A DNA stretch of 63,034 nucleotides from Candidatus Gastranaerophilales bacterium (GCA_944325575.1 CALVAR010000011.1:1-63034); one strand, 5' to 3'. Counted from the stretch's first letter, positions 1 through 9,708 are shown. Translations and numbers: made by a program. Notes: generated by a model from the letters alone, not told the origin.

Positions 1-219
1 ACAATCGGTGCTATACAGAACAGGTTGGATGCTGCGGCAAGTTCATTGACAACTACTATAGAGAACGCTACTGCTGCAAAATCAACAATTATGGACGCAG
101 ATATTGCGGAAGAATCTGCAGAATATACTAAACAGCAGATTCTGCAGCAAACATCAGCATCATTGTTGGTACAGGCTAACAACTTACCGTCACTCGCATT
201 GACATTAATCGGCGGTTAG
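1..219 (+). CDS. fliC: flagellin, C-terminal part (5' end outside window)
   Basis: Seventy-two codons, open from the first base, end at TAG 217-219. Segments such as AKSTIMDADIAEESAEYTK, then QILQQTSASLLVQANNLP, match the C-terminal D0/D1 helix of flagellins, the part that packs the filament core and is read by the flagellar export system. The gene is cut by the window edge, so its start, its variable domain and its number of paralogues cannot be judged. The protein ends in LTLIGG, slightly different from the usual LL(R/G/S) tail but still hydrophobic. It would be the filament partner of the hook-filament junction proteins FlgK and FlgL encoded at 13107-15615. Confidence 0.93.
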   Translation, partial: TIGAIQNRLDAAASSLTTTIENATAAKSTIMDADIAEESAEYTKQQILQQTSASLLVQANNLPSLALTLIGG

Positions 220-277
220 TAAATAAAGATTCAAAAATAAACAATAGATTATTTACAATAATAGGTGATGGCAACTT

Positions 278-307
278 GCCCGGTACAATAAGTACCGGGC
301 TTTTTTT
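278..307 (+). terminator. Rho-independent terminator of flagellin gene
   Basis: Perfect 9-bp stem GCCCGGTAC / GTACCGGGC (278-286 with 292-300), loop AATAA, followed by seven T. It lies 58 nt after the flagellin stop codon. Confidence 0.95.
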
Positions 308-337
308 AGTTAATTTACAAAAAGACAGGAGAGCCAA

Positions 338-556
338 TCATGCGTCTTTCTGCCTTTTTTTAAAAACAATATCATAGCCCATTACATCAAGGATCTCTTC
401 TAAATCTTTAAATCTTATAATTTCATTATTTATCTGTTTAGATAAAGTATTTGGCAGGATATCTTTATTATATTTTTCTTTCAAAAGTACAGCCAGCTCT
501 TTTACTTTAATATTTTCTAATGCCAACAATGACTTAATTCTGTTTTTTACTAACAT
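338..556 (-). CDS. small helix-turn-helix protein (Xre-like)
   Basis: A 72-residue protein if the ATG at 554-556 is used; an in-frame TTG at 566-568 would add four residues. GGAT lies six bases before the ATG, which favours that start. The segment from IKVKELAVLLKEKY to TLSKQINNE has the spacing of a Cro/Xre-type helix-turn-helix, followed by a third helix region (RFKDLEEILDVMGYDIVF). The ending in a basic KKRQKD tail is usual for small DNA-binding regulators, often of phage or mobile origin. It stands alone between the flagellin terminator and a promoter facing the other way, so no target can be deduced. The DNA-binding fold is fairly sure; the role is unknown. Confidence 0.7.
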   Translation of the reverse strand: MLVKNRIKSLLALENIKVKELAVLLKEKYNKDILPNTLSKQINNEIIRFKDLEEILDVMGYDIVFKKRQKDA

Positions 557-614
557 ACAATAATCCAAAAGTTTTATGATTTAATTTCCTTAATTGTACT
601 GTATTGTCATTTAT

Positions 615-643
615 TTGACATATTTTCCATAAAATGATAATAT
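615..643 (+). promoter_or_regulatory. sigma-70-type promoter before 715-936
   Basis: TTGACA at 615-620, exactly 17 nt spacer, TAATAT at 638-643. Transcription would begin near 650, about 65 nt before the ATG at 715. Confidence 0.75.
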
Positions 644-714
644 ATATGACTATAATTCATATAAATGAATAATAATCCCACAAACCACTACAAAACTTTA
701 CATAAGGAAATAAA

Positions 715-936
715 ATGTCAAACAAAAACCTCAAACAAATTGAAAAAGACCTAAAAAATTTTGCGCATCAGGCATGGACTGCGGCGAGTCTCGCCAGAAT
801 ACTTAAAGATTCTCTGGAATACGGCAGTAATATAAACAAACCGGATATAATTTATCTTGCCGTTACTGTTGAGGAAATGCTGCAAAAGCAAAAATACAAA
901 ATCTCGAATATTAAGAAAAATCTATTCGGAATATAA
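715..936 (+). CDS. hypothetical protein, 73 aa
   Basis: The ATG is preceded by AAGGAAATAAA, a good ribosome-binding site, and by a strong promoter at 615-643, so this is a real gene although I do not recognise its family. The protein is basic and predicted mostly helical (KNLKQIEKDLKNFAHQAW at the start, KQKYKISNIKKNL at the end), without signal peptide or membrane segment. It is 72 nt upstream of ahcY on the same strand with no terminator visible between them, so the two may be co-transcribed. Confidence 0.7.
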   Translation: MSNKNLKQIEKDLKNFAHQAWTAASLARILKDSLEYGSNINKPDIIYLAVTVEEMLQKQKYKISNIKKNLFGI

Positions 937-1008
937 ATTATTATCTTTGTCATATTTATATGTTAAAATTTTGCATAACAGCAAAGTCTGAAACATAAGG
1001 AGAATTAA

Positions 1009-2283
<1,275 letters not shown>

Positions 2284-2332
2284 CGGATGCGGACACAAAG
2301 CACCTTTTGAAAATCTCTTTATAAACAGAAAT

Positions 2333-2359
2333 AAAAAGCTTCATTCATGAAGCTTTTTA
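2333..2359. terminator. bidirectional terminator between ahcY and the GNAT-like gene
   Basis: Inverted repeat AAAAAGCTTCAT / ATGAAGCTTTTT (2333-2344 with 2347-2358) with T-tracts on either strand. It overlaps the 3' end of the convergent gene at 2357-3112. Confidence 0.85.
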
Positions 2360-3112
2360 TATTTTATAATCTATTCCGTGTTTTGCAAAAAGACTATTAA
2401 AATAATCTTTGTTCCTGTGTATTGTTTCGGCATCGAGCATCATATCCATTCCTCTTCTAAAAGGATGACTTTCTTGAGGATTTTTTTCTTCGAGCGATCT
2501 TCTTATATATTCTCTTACAATATAATTCGTTTTTTGTGTAAGTTCTCTTTGTTTTTGCGCGTTGTTTTTATTCGCTTTAACTTGGTTTTGAATAATTTTG
2601 GCTTTTATTGCCAAATCCCTGAAATGCAGCGATGTATCATTGATTATTGTTTCCAGCGCATAATCTCTTTCTCCAAAAGATTTGATTACAGGTTCAAATT
2701 TATATTTACCATGAAAATAAACCGCAGTATCTTTAGAAAAGATATAGATAAAAGGGCATTTGTTTTCGAGTATTTCCATGATACTGGCCAGTCTCAACAA
2801 TTCACCAAAGCGAAAGTGTTTTTGTCTGTACTCGGGTTCTACAATTATATTGTAACCCGTCATAGATTTATTATGACTATCTATGGATATAATTTCTTTG
2901 CCGAAAATTTTACCCATGGCATTTTTGATTTCTATAACCAGCCTGTTAAAACCGTCGTTATAATCTCTTATCCCGAGTGACAGTTGTCCTAAAATATTAT
3001 TTTGAATTTGCAAATCTTCAAACACTCTTCTTGTGTCATTTTCGCTGAAATTCTTCCATTGCGGTTTCACAAGAGGTTTTATAATGTTTGGATTTAAAGA
3101 CGGAATTTTCAT
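2357..3112 (-). CDS. GNAT-like hypothetical protein
   Basis: Protein of 251 residues beginning MKIPSLNPNIIKPLV, a start shared in style with several other small proteins in this window. Around residues 85-135 the run GYNIIVEPEYRQKHFRFG and then ELLRLASIMEILE resembles motif A of Gcn5-related N-acetyltransferases, and YFHGKYKFEP resembles the family's Y-x-x-x-G-F motif. A basic, helical C-terminal half (about 165-220) is not part of a normal GNAT domain. No clear Shine-Dalgarno site precedes the ATG. It lies 41 nt downstream of pheA on the same strand and may share its transcript. The acetyltransferase fold is an inference from motif spacing; the substrate is unknown. Confidence 0.6.
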   Translation of the reverse strand: MKIPSLNPNIIKPLVKPQWKNFSENDTRRVFEDLQIQNNILGQLSLGIRDYNDGFNRLVIEIKNAMGKIFGKEIISIDSHNKSMTGYNIIVEPEYRQKHFRFGELLRLASIMEILENKCPFIYIFSKDTAVYFHGKYKFEPVIKSFGERDYALETIINDTSLHFRDLAIKAKIIQNQVKANKNNAQKQRELTQKTNYIVREYIRRSLEEKNPQESHPFRRGMDMMLDAETIHRNKDYFNSLFAKHGIDYKI

Positions 3113-3153
3113 ATGGGTTTTAAACCCCGTAAAAAAAATTTTTTGTTATGTTT

Positions 3154-4011
3154 TTAAAATTTTCTGTATGAACCGAGAAACTTTATGTAATTTGTGTTTA
3201 ATTTAATTAAATCCAGAACTTTCTGTGTGGGTTCATCTTTTATATGACCTTCAAAATCCGTAAAAAACACATACTCGCCAAGATTCTTTTTGGAAGGACG
3301 GGAATCTATATATAAAAGATTTATATTTAAACTGTCGAAAACATTTAACACCTTAACAAGCGTCCCCGGCTGGTTTTTAGTGGCAAATGCAATACTGGTC
3401 TTGTCAGAGCCTGTAGGAGTGGTGGTCCAGCCGGACAAAAGTATAAATCTTGTTTTGTTGTCCTTTTCATCATTAATATTTTTTGCAAGAATATTAAGAC
3501 CGAATATTTCCGCCGTTCTTGCATTTGCTATTGCTGCATAAGAATCATCAAGCTCTGCAAGCTCCTGTGCTGCTCTGCTTGTGGAAGCTTTTTCTATCTG
3601 TTCTATATCAGATGGGAAATATCTGCCGATGAATTTTTGACACTGTGCCAGTGCCTGCGGGTGGGAAATAATTTTTTTTATTTTTTGTATGCTTCCCGCC
3701 TTTGAAACAAGGCAATGATTTATCGGTATCACTGTCTCTGCGGTAATTTGCAGTGCATAATCATTAATATTAAGCAGGTTATCCATTGTTTCTCTTACAA
3801 TGCCCTCTATAGAATTTTCTATAGGTATTACAGCCGCAGCAGCTTCATTGGCTTTTACATATTCAATAATACTTTTTACCGTAGAAAAAGGTTTTTGGCC
3901 AATATCTTTTGAAGGGAAAAAGGTGATAAACTGGTTTTTTGCAGCTTCGCAATAGGATCCTGAAGGCCCCAGAAAAAGAAGTTCTTTGATTTCTTTATTT
4001 ATTTCAATCAT
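3154..4011 (-). CDS. pheA: prephenate dehydratase
   Basis: Converts prephenate to phenylpyruvate in phenylalanine synthesis. I start it at the ATG 4009-4011 (285 residues), because FLGPSGSYCEAAK follows within 15 residues as in other dehydratases; the longer open frame up to 4227 runs antisense through the neighbouring mutase gene. Catalytic-domain signatures are GPSGSYCEAA, PIENSIEGIVRETMDNL and TRFILLSG. The C-terminal ACT domain (GTLVKVLNVFDSLNINLLYI then DSRP) is the usual phenylalanine-sensing part. No chorismate mutase domain is fused to it. It is divergent from the phosphohexomutase gene; 67 nt separate the start codons. Confidence 0.93.
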   Translation of the reverse strand: MIEINKEIKELLFLGPSGSYCEAAKNQFITFFPSKDIGQKPFSTVKSIIEYVKANEAAAAVIPIENSIEGIVRETMDNLLNINDYALQITAETVIPINHCLVSKAGSIQKIKKIISHPQALAQCQKFIGRYFPSDIEQIEKASTSRAAQELAELDDSYAAIANARTAEIFGLNILAKNINDEKDNKTRFILLSGWTTTPTGSDKTSIAFATKNQPGTLVKVLNVFDSLNINLLYIDSRPSKKNLGEYVFFTDFEGHIKDEPTQKVLDLIKLNTNYIKFLGSYRKF

Positions 4012-4078
4012 TTTGCTATGTGCCGTTTCTCTGGTAAAATATATATTTATTAAAACATTGTACAAAAAGGTTGAGGAA

Positions 4079-5494
4079 ATGACAAATAACGCTGACGCGA
4101 TAAAGTTCGGAACAGACGGCTGGAGAGCTATTGTCGGGCAGGATTTTAATTTTGAAAACGTAGAAATTGTTACAAAAGCAATTGCAAAATATATCATAGA
4201 TAAAGACGGTGTTGATAAACCAGTCATAATAGGTTATGACCCTCGCAACATGGCTTGCGAATTTGCAAAGTTCAGTGCAAAAATATTGTCTGATGCCGGT
4301 TTTAGAGTTAGTGTTTCTTCAGAAATTATTCCTACTCCGGTGCTCGCTTATAATGCAAAAGAACTGGATGCGGATGCTCTTATGTTCACGGCTTCGCACA
4401 ATCCGCCTGAATATCTGGGCATCAAATTTATACCTGATTACGCAGGCCCTGCTACAACAGAGATTACAAATGCCATAGTCGAAAATATTAAAAATATAGA
4501 CAGTATAAGCTTTAACCCTTCAAAGACTTATGAAATCGAGTACAAATGTTTTAAAGAACCGTATTTTAAACATATTGAAGCATTGATTGATTTTGAAAAA
4601 ATAAGAGATTATTTTACACGTGAAGACGATGACGGAGAAATCATCTATGACGGCCTTTACAGTGCAAGCATAGGATATTTTGACGAGCTGCTGAGACGCA
4701 ACAACATAAGCTTTGAGTCTCTTCACATGTATCATGACCCTAATTTTGGCGGGGGAATGCCCGAGCCAAAAGCAAAATATCTGCATGAGCTTATAGACCT
4801 TATTGCACGCAGAACAAGTGCCATAGGACTAAGCAATGACGGAGACGGAGACAGATTCGGTATTATAAACGAAAAAGCCGAATATGTGTCCCCGAATGAA
4901 ATCATTGCACTTTTATTGGGGCATTTGATTAAAAACAAAGGTGCGGACGGGAAACTTGTAAAAACGGTAGGCGCAAGCAGAATGCTTGATATTGTCGCAC
5001 AGCAGTATGATATTGATGTTGTGGAGACACCGGTCGGTTTTAAGTGGGTCGGTGCTGCGATGAGAGAGTATGACACCATTATCGGCGGTGAAGAATCGGG
5101 CGGTCTGAGCATAAAAGGGCATATTCCTGAAAAAGACGGTATACTTGCCGATTTGCTTGTTCTGGAAATGCTGGCTTATGAGGATAAACCGCTTTGGGAA
5201 TTGCAAGAAGAGCTAAAACAAAAAACAGGCTGTAATTTTATTAATGAAAGAATTGATGTAAAATTGCAGGACAGAAATCAGCTTGAAATTTTAATGAAAA
5301 AATATTCAGAACTTGAAAATATTGCTGATTTTAACATATCTTCAAAAGATACAAAAGACGGTGTAAAATACTATCTTGACGATGACAGGACATGGGTTCT
5401 TATCCGTCCCAGCGGTACCGAGCCGCTTTTGAGAATTTATTTTGAAAGCGATGAAAAATCAAAAATAGAATCATTAAAAGAATTTTTTAACTAG
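4079..5494 (+). CDS. phosphoglucomutase/phosphomannomutase family protein
   Basis: Interconverts hexose 1- and 6-phosphates through a phosphoserine enzyme. The start is the ATG at 4079 with AAAAGGTTGAGGAA before it, giving 472 residues; the longer frame from 3986 would run through the pheA start. Domain marks in order: FGTDGWRAIVG (residues 10-20, substrate entry), TASHNPPEY with the active-site serine at 106, the metal loop DGDGD at 254-258, sugar-binding GGEESGG, and phosphate-binding RPSGTEP near the C-terminus. It is ten bases upstream of smpB, suggesting co-transcription. A second, differently related mutase lies at 42020-43519, so sugar specificity cannot be assigned from sequence alone. 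Confidence 0.92.
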   Translation: MTNNADAIKFGTDGWRAIVGQDFNFENVEIVTKAIAKYIIDKDGVDKPVIIGYDPRNMACEFAKFSAKILSDAGFRVSVSSEIIPTPVLAYNAKELDADALMFTASHNPPEYLGIKFIPDYAGPATTEITNAIVENIKNIDSISFNPSKTYEIEYKCFKEPYFKHIEALIDFEKIRDYFTREDDDGEIIYDGLYSASIGYFDELLRRNNISFESLHMYHDPNFGGGMPEPKAKYLHELIDLIARRTSAIGLSNDGDGDRFGIINEKAEYVSPNEIIALLLGHLIKNKGADGKLVKTVGASRMLDIVAQQYDIDVVETPVGFKWVGAAMREYDTIIGGEESGGLSIKGHIPEKDGILADLLVLEMLAYEDKPLWELQEELKQKTGCNFINERIDVKLQDRNQLEILMKKYSELENIADFNISSKDTKDGVKYYLDDDRTWVLIRPSGTEPLLRIYFESDEKSKIESLKEFFN

Positions 5495-5504
5495 AAAGCG
5501 TATT

Positions 5505-5954
5505 ATGGGCAGGAAAGTTATTGCAAACAACAAAAAAGCCTTTCATGATTATTTGATTATTGAAAAATTTAATGCGGGCCTTGTTTTGACAGGTACCGAG
5601 ATTAAATCGATACGAAAAGGCGCAATAAATCTAAAAGACGGTTTTGCAAAGATAGAAGACAACGAAGCCTGGCTTTATAACGTGCATATAAACCCCTATG
5701 AACAGGGAAACAGATACAACCCCGATCCTGAACGGAAAAGAAAACTGCTTTTAAACAAAAATGAAATTTTAAAAATGCTCGGCAAAGTAAAAAAAGAAAA
5801 ATATACCATAGTGCCATTGAGCGTTTATCTGGAAAACGGATGGGCAAAGATAGAAATTGCACTGGCAAAAGGTAAACAGCTGCACGACAAACGTGAGGCT
5901 ATTGCCAAGAAAACCGCTGACAGAGAAATTGCACGAAACATAAAAATAAGATAA
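5505..5954 (+). CDS. smpB: SsrA-binding protein SmpB
   Basis: Binds tmRNA and brings it to stalled ribosomes for trans-translation. The 149 residues show the SmpB pattern: NKKAFHDYLIIEKFNAGLVL, then the TGTEIKSIRKGAINLKD motif, HINPYEQGNRYNPDPERKRK, and the basic tail (HDKREAIAKKTADREIAR) that folds in the decoding centre. It starts ten bases after the mutase stop; the Shine-Dalgarno site is weak. The tmRNA gene itself was not seen nearby: the region after smpB is instead a structured repeat that begins two bases after its stop codon. Confidence 0.96.
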   Translation: MGRKVIANNKKAFHDYLIIEKFNAGLVLTGTEIKSIRKGAINLKDGFAKIEDNEAWLYNVHINPYEQGNRYNPDPERKRKLLLNKNEILKMLGKVKKEKYTIVPLSVYLENGWAKIEIALAKGKQLHDKREAIAKKTADREIARNIKIR

Positions 5955-5956
5955 TT

Positions 5957-6228
5957 TGTCTGAGGCGGACTCGCTTGTACTTAAGAACATCCTGATTCGT
6001 ATGATTCCTAAACTCGCCAACGACTCAGGATGGAAGTGGTACACACGTACACACTCTGTCGAATAAATATACAGGTGGCATATTTATAAGAGGTAGCGAG
6101 GCCGCATAAGCATAGATATAGCTAAAGTGACCCCATGCACTTGTTGCCTGTGCCGGACTTATTGATAAACACGGACTTGTTTATTGCACAGGCTCATTTG
6201 GTAGTCGGAGTCAGTTGACAATATGAAA
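5957..6228 (-). repeat. modular frame repeat R1 (long form, empty cassette site), reversed
   Basis: On the minus strand it runs from TTCATATTGTCAACTGACTC at 6228 to CCGCCTCAGACA at 5957. Compared with 19312-19566 it lacks the 82-nt cassette (the site reads CAACAA-GTGCATGGGG without interruption) but has two extra internal segments shared with 57395-57917. One of these forms CATCCTGA / TCAGGATG, and the other AAATATGC / GTATATTT with one G-T wobble. No open frame or RNA gene is seen in it. The remaining gap up to the next gene (6229-6387) holds a palindrome at 6234-6255. Confidence 0.85.
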
Positions 6229-6233
6229 ATTTT

Positions 6234-6255
6234 ATATTGACCACATGGTCAATAT
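6234..6255. promoter_or_regulatory. 22-nt palindrome upstream of the flagellar operon (possible operator)
   Basis: ATATTGACCA-CA-TGGTCAATAT, two perfect 10-nt arms. It lies about 130 nt before the first gene of the flagellar operon. Symmetry and position suggest a dimeric regulator site; a small hairpin is the alternative. A second symmetric ACTCTAGATAGAGT lies at 6293-6306. Confidence 0.4.
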
Positions 6256-6387
6256 GCTGTCCAAAAATTCAACCATAGGGATGATGAGAAAATACTCTAG
6301 ATAGAGTAATTTATAGATGAGGAGTAATAGGAAAAAACTAGCTCTTCAGGATTAATGGTAAGAAAACTTGGGTAGGAAAAAAGAATA

Positions 6388-6993
6388 GTGGAACTCACTG
6401 GATTAGATATTACTCTAAGACGTATGCAGGCTATTGAAAGCACGTTCAACAGTCTGGCTTCTTTTGGCATGGATAATACCCAGTCCAATCAGGATTTCCA
6501 AAAAATTCTTGATGCACAAAAACCCGCAAAAACGCAGGATACCCCTTTTGCGGACAAAATCTTTTCCAGCAATCTTGCTGCTAAATCCGGTTGTAACGCA
6601 GATATAGATGCATTGATAGAAGAATATTCCGCAAAAAACGGTCTTGACAGTGCTTTTGTAAAAGCTGTTATAAAGCAGGAATCAGGTTTTCAGCCTGATG
6701 TTACTTCTCATTGCGGAGCAATGGGCCTTATGCAGCTCATGCCTGCAACAGCCAGCTCTATGGGCGTTAAAGATGCATATGATCCGGAACAAAACATTGC
6801 CGGCGGAACAAAATACTTAAAAGGTCTTTTGGACAGATTCGGCGGGAATAAATCTCTTGCGCTTGCAGCTTACAACGCAGGACCAAACGCAGTTGCAAAA
6901 TATAACGGCATACCGCCTTATAAAGAAACACAAAATTATGTTAAAAACATTATGAGCATGTATCAGCAATATTCGGGAGGCGCTCAGTTATGA
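6388..6993 (+). CDS. flagellar-operon lytic transglycosylase (SLT domain)
   Basis: Cuts the glycan strands of peptidoglycan, here probably to let the flagellar rod pass. Starts with GTG (TAGGAAAAAAGAATA upstream); 201 residues. After an 80-residue linker-like N-terminus the SLT domain shows the catalytic glutamate in KQESGFQPD, then GAMGLMQLMPATA, NIAGGTKYL, ALAAYNAGP and PPYKETQNYV. No signal peptide is evident, so export may use the flagellar route, which is an inference. It overlaps flgF by four bases (ATGA) and heads the operon. The FlgJ of this operon has only the rod-binding part, so this enzyme likely supplies the missing hydrolase function. Confidence 0.88.
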   Translation: MELTGLDITLRRMQAIESTFNSLASFGMDNTQSNQDFQKILDAQKPAKTQDTPFADKIFSSNLAAKSGCNADIDALIEEYSAKNGLDSAFVKAVIKQESGFQPDVTSHCGAMGLMQLMPATASSMGVKDAYDPEQNIAGGTKYLKGLLDRFGGNKSLALAAYNAGPNAVAKYNGIPPYKETQNYVKNIMSMYQQYSGGAQL

Positions 6994-7805
6994 TATCAAG
7001 AGGCATAGAAATAGCAGCAAAAGGCATGATGAGCCTCATTGATTTTCAGGACTCTATTGCCAACAACATAGCAAACGTAAACACAGCAGGATATAAAAGA
7101 GAAGGTCTTTCCTTCAGAAATGTATACAATGCGCTTATAGAAGAGCCTGTAGAAAGAAACAACCCTAAAAATCAAGACGGCAGACTCGTAGGCGAAATAA
7201 GCATGGGCTCTGTGACAAACAAACTTGTCCATGAATTTTCTCAAGGTGTTCTTTCAAGAACGGAAAACCCGCTCGATCTTGGTATAGAAGGCGACGGTTT
7301 CTTCAAATTGAGAATGCCTGACGGAAGTTATACTTATACAAGAAACGGTGCTTTTTGTATAAACTCGCAAAACCTGCTGACCGACATGCAGGGCAACCTT
7401 GTTATGGATGACCAGAACCAGCCGATAAGATTAAATTTAACAGAATTAAACGTAAATTCACCCAAAGATATTGTTGTAAACGAGGACGGCTCATTTGTTG
7501 CAATGAGAGATGAAAACGCAACCGCTTTACAAAGATTGGGTATTTTTGACTTTGCAAACAAAGATGAAATGATGGCAGTAGGCACATCTATGTATGTTCC
7601 TAAAGATATAACAACAAATCCTGAATTGAGATCCCAAAAATTCACGGTTCAGCAAGGTGCAATAGAGTTGTCTAATGCAAGCATAATCAATGAAATGATT
7701 AATTCAATAAATGTTTCAAGAAACTACGAAACACTCAGCACACTGGTAAGAGAAAAATCCAGCCAGCTGTCTCAGGCAATAAGCCTCGGCAGATTGAGTG
7801 TTTAA
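6990..7805 (+). CDS. flgF: flagellar basal-body rod protein FlgF
   Basis: Proximal rod subunit joining the MS-ring to the distal rod. The N-terminal motif QDSIANNIANVNTAGYKREG is the flagellar rod/hook signature, and the C-terminus (SNASIINEMINSINVSRNYE) is the paired coiled-coil half. At 271 residues, with LGIEGDGFFKLRMPDGSYTY in the middle, it is of FlgF/FlgG class; I call it FlgF because it directly precedes a more typical FlgG. It is translationally coupled to the transglycosylase through the ATGA overlap. Confidence 0.9.
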   Translation: MISRGIEIAAKGMMSLIDFQDSIANNIANVNTAGYKREGLSFRNVYNALIEEPVERNNPKNQDGRLVGEISMGSVTNKLVHEFSQGVLSRTENPLDLGIEGDGFFKLRMPDGSYTYTRNGAFCINSQNLLTDMQGNLVMDDQNQPIRLNLTELNVNSPKDIVVNEDGSFVAMRDENATALQRLGIFDFANKDEMMAVGTSMYVPKDITTNPELRSQKFTVQQGAIELSNASIINEMINSINVSRNYETLSTLVREKSSQLSQAISLGRLSV

Positions 7806-7837
7806 AGAGAAATTTAACCCGGGGAGGATAAAATAAA

Positions 7838-8626
7838 ATGTTAAGATCGCTAACGACAGCAGCAACAGGTATGATAGCACAACAGAACAATTTGGATGTT
7901 GTAGCTAACAACGTTGCAAACGTTAACACAACAGGATTTAAAAAATCCAGAGCAGAATTTCAGGATTTATTGTCCACGGCAATAAGAACACCGGGTGCAA
8001 TGATTACACAGGGTACCTACCAGCCGGTTGGTGTGGAAATAGGTCTCGGTGTAAAAACATCCGCAACAAGAAAAATTATGACAGGCGGTGTTATGCAAAG
8101 CACCGGCAATAAATATGATATGGCAATCGAAGGCGAAGGCTTTTTCCAGATAGTAAGACCTGACGGAACGCTTGCTTATACAAGAGACGGTTCGTTTGCT
8201 CCTGACGCAGTAGGTCAGCTCTGTACATCAGACGGTTATCTCTTGCAGCCGCAAATTACAATTCCTCAAAACACCACAGAGGTCAACATTACTCCTGACG
8301 GAAACGTTTCCGTTAAAGTCGGCAACGACAACACACAGACTATCGTAGGACAGATTCAGCTGGTAAGATTCCAGAACCCTGCAGGTTTGCTTTCTATCGG
8401 ACATAACCTTTATGTAGAAACACCGGCATCGGGTACTCCAATCCCCGGAACTCCGGATCAGGACGGACTCGGTTCTATCCAGCAGGCATTTTTGGAAGGA
8501 TCTAATGTTCAGATTGTTGATGAAATGATTAACCTTATCAAAGCGGAAAGAGCTTTTGAAACAAACTCAAAAATCATAACAGCAGCATCAGATATCCTGA
8601 GAACAACAAACCAGATAGTAACATAG
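7838..8626 (+). CDS. flgG: flagellar distal rod protein FlgG
   Basis: Forms the distal rod that passes through the P and L rings. The 262 residues begin MLRSLTTAATGMIAQQNNLD and carry the VANNVANVNTTGFKKSRAEF signature, the central AIEGEGFFQIVRPDGTLAYT segment and the C-terminal SNVQIVDEMINLIKAERAFE motif, all standard for FlgG. A GGGGAGGAT site precedes the ATG. Its TAG stop is immediately followed by a tandem pair of structured repeats: the G of the stop codon is also the first base of the first unit. Confidence 0.95.
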   Translation: MLRSLTTAATGMIAQQNNLDVVANNVANVNTTGFKKSRAEFQDLLSTAIRTPGAMITQGTYQPVGVEIGLGVKTSATRKIMTGGVMQSTGNKYDMAIEGEGFFQIVRPDGTLAYTRDGSFAPDAVGQLCTSDGYLLQPQITIPQNTTEVNITPDGNVSVKVGNDNTQTIVGQIQLVRFQNPAGLLSIGHNLYVETPASGTPIPGTPDQDGLGSIQQAFLEGSNVQIVDEMINLIKAERAFETNSKIITAASDILRTTNQIVT

Positions 8627-8748
8627 CGAATTTCCGGACGGACGCCGCGTGAGGCATAGCCGAACCCAGTCCGGGGAGCGAGACACGAAATGAGCAGAAG
8701 CGAAAGCGCAGCGAATGAAAGTGTCGAGCGAGAAGGAAATTCAAGACA
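8626..8748 (+). repeat. type-B structured unit, copy 1 in the flgG-flgA gap
   Basis: Runs from GCGAATTTCCGG to TTCAAGACA, 123 nt. Outer stem GAATTTCC / GGAAATTC (8 bp); inner hairpins GGAC...GTCC and GACAC...GTGTC, the latter holding a GC-GAAA-GC mini-stem. The first G is the last base of the flgG stop codon. Confidence 0.85.
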
Positions 8749-8870
8749 GCGGATTTCCGGACGGACGCCGCGTGAGGCATAGCCGAATCCAGTCAGGATA
8801 GCGAGAACCGAAAATAACCAGTGAAAACAAAATGAGCGACAGTTCGAGAGTGAAGAAAATCCAGAACGAA
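8749..8870 (+). repeat. type-B structured unit, copy 2 in the flgG-flgA gap
   Basis: Starts GCGGATTTCCGGACGG directly after copy 1 and ends GAAAATCCAGAACGA. The outer stem is changed on both sides relative to copy 1 (GGATTTCC with GAAAATCC), so pairing is kept. The inner half has diverged from copy 1. Together the two copies fill the gap before flgA, which starts at 8887. Confidence 0.8.
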
Positions 8871-8886
8871 TTAACAGAAAGAATAA

Positions 8887-9618
8887 ATGAAAAACTTAAT
8901 TAAAACATTATTAATATCAACAATTATTACCGGAGCGGCATTTGTCTCTGCAGGCGCAGAATGTTTTGCCCAGACGCTTTCTGTTGAAAAATTTAAATCT
9001 ATAGTTGCTGCTCAGGCTAAAAAAGATTTGCAAAAGTACAATCTCGATGATTGTGAAGTTACAGTAGGACACATGCCGGTACAGAGCTTTACTCTTCCTG
9101 ACGGAAAGGTGACTGTAGAAATAGTATCGAACGGATACCAGAGTCTTACAGCAAAAGAATTTAAAAAGGTAAATATTAAAGTAAACGGCGCTTATGCCAG
9201 AACATACTATGTACCGCTTGAGACAAAAGCTTTTAAATATGTTGCAGTTGCAAAAGAAATGATACCGAGAGACAAGGTTATTCCTCTTCAGGCCGTTGAA
9301 TTTAAAAAGATGGATGTAATAGGCAACCTTGATAACACGGTAAGTCTTGAGGATATTACAAAAGAACTCGTGGCAACAAAAGCATTTTACCCCGGTAATA
9401 TGATTACAAAAAGATATACGATTGCAAAACCGGATGTTGTAAAAAATGCAATGGTAACAGTTAATTTCAGAACCAGTTCCGCAATTAATATTGCAGTAGA
9501 AGGCATAGCGCTTTCTCAGGGTAATAAGGGTGACATGATTCAGGTTAAAAACAAAAGATTCAATAAAATCTATACAGGCGAGGTAATAGGTGTAAATCAG
9601 GTGCTTGTACAGATATAA
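8887..9618 (+). CDS. flgA: flagellar P-ring chaperone FlgA
   Basis: Periplasmic chaperone that helps FlgI assemble into the P-ring. A signal peptide is visible (MKNLIKTLLISTIITGAAFV, then a small-residue region ending around AECFAQ). The C-terminal 120 residues form a SAF domain: AVAKEMIPRDKVIPLQAVEF, FYPGNMITKRY, KNAMVTVNF and GDMIQVKNKRFNK are the usual landmarks, with a final EVIGVNQVLVQI strand. It stands between repeat units and flgH, as expected for the ring genes. The start is supported by AGAAAGAATAA, a modest ribosome-binding site. Confidence 0.9.
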   Translation: MKNLIKTLLISTIITGAAFVSAGAECFAQTLSVEKFKSIVAAQAKKDLQKYNLDDCEVTVGHMPVQSFTLPDGKVTVEIVSNGYQSLTAKEFKKVNIKVNGAYARTYYVPLETKAFKYVAVAKEMIPRDKVIPLQAVEFKKMDVIGNLDNTVSLEDITKELVATKAFYPGNMITKRYTIAKPDVVKNAMVTVNFRTSSAINIAVEGIALSQGNKGDMIQVKNKRFNKIYTGEVIGVNQVLVQI

Positions 9619-9708
9619 AAATGCCTTACAGGAATTACGTACGGGCACAACGATTCTAAACCGGCGATGTCCGGAAAAACAAAAAATTAGGGGAGAGATA
9701 AAATAAAA

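Noticed and set aside
3986..4078. N-terminal extension of the phosphohexomutase
   Set aside because: It would run through the pheA start region and lacks a ribosome-binding site; the ATG at 4079 has one and fits the family start.
4012..4227. Long N-terminal extension of prephenate dehydratase
   Set aside because: It is antisense to the conserved N-terminal part of the mutase gene; the family start fits the ATG at 4011.
5955..6387. tmRNA gene next to smpB
   Set aside because: No tRNA-Ala-like ends or tag frame seen; the sequence is frame repeat R1.
8574..8780. Minus-strand open frame across the flgG-flgA gap
   Set aside because: It is translated repeat sequence (type-B units) with the same peptide repeated; no start signal.
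8917..9648. 243-codon minus-strand frame opposite flgA
   Set aside because: Cys/Tyr/Phe-rich shadow of a well-identified gene; no start signal.
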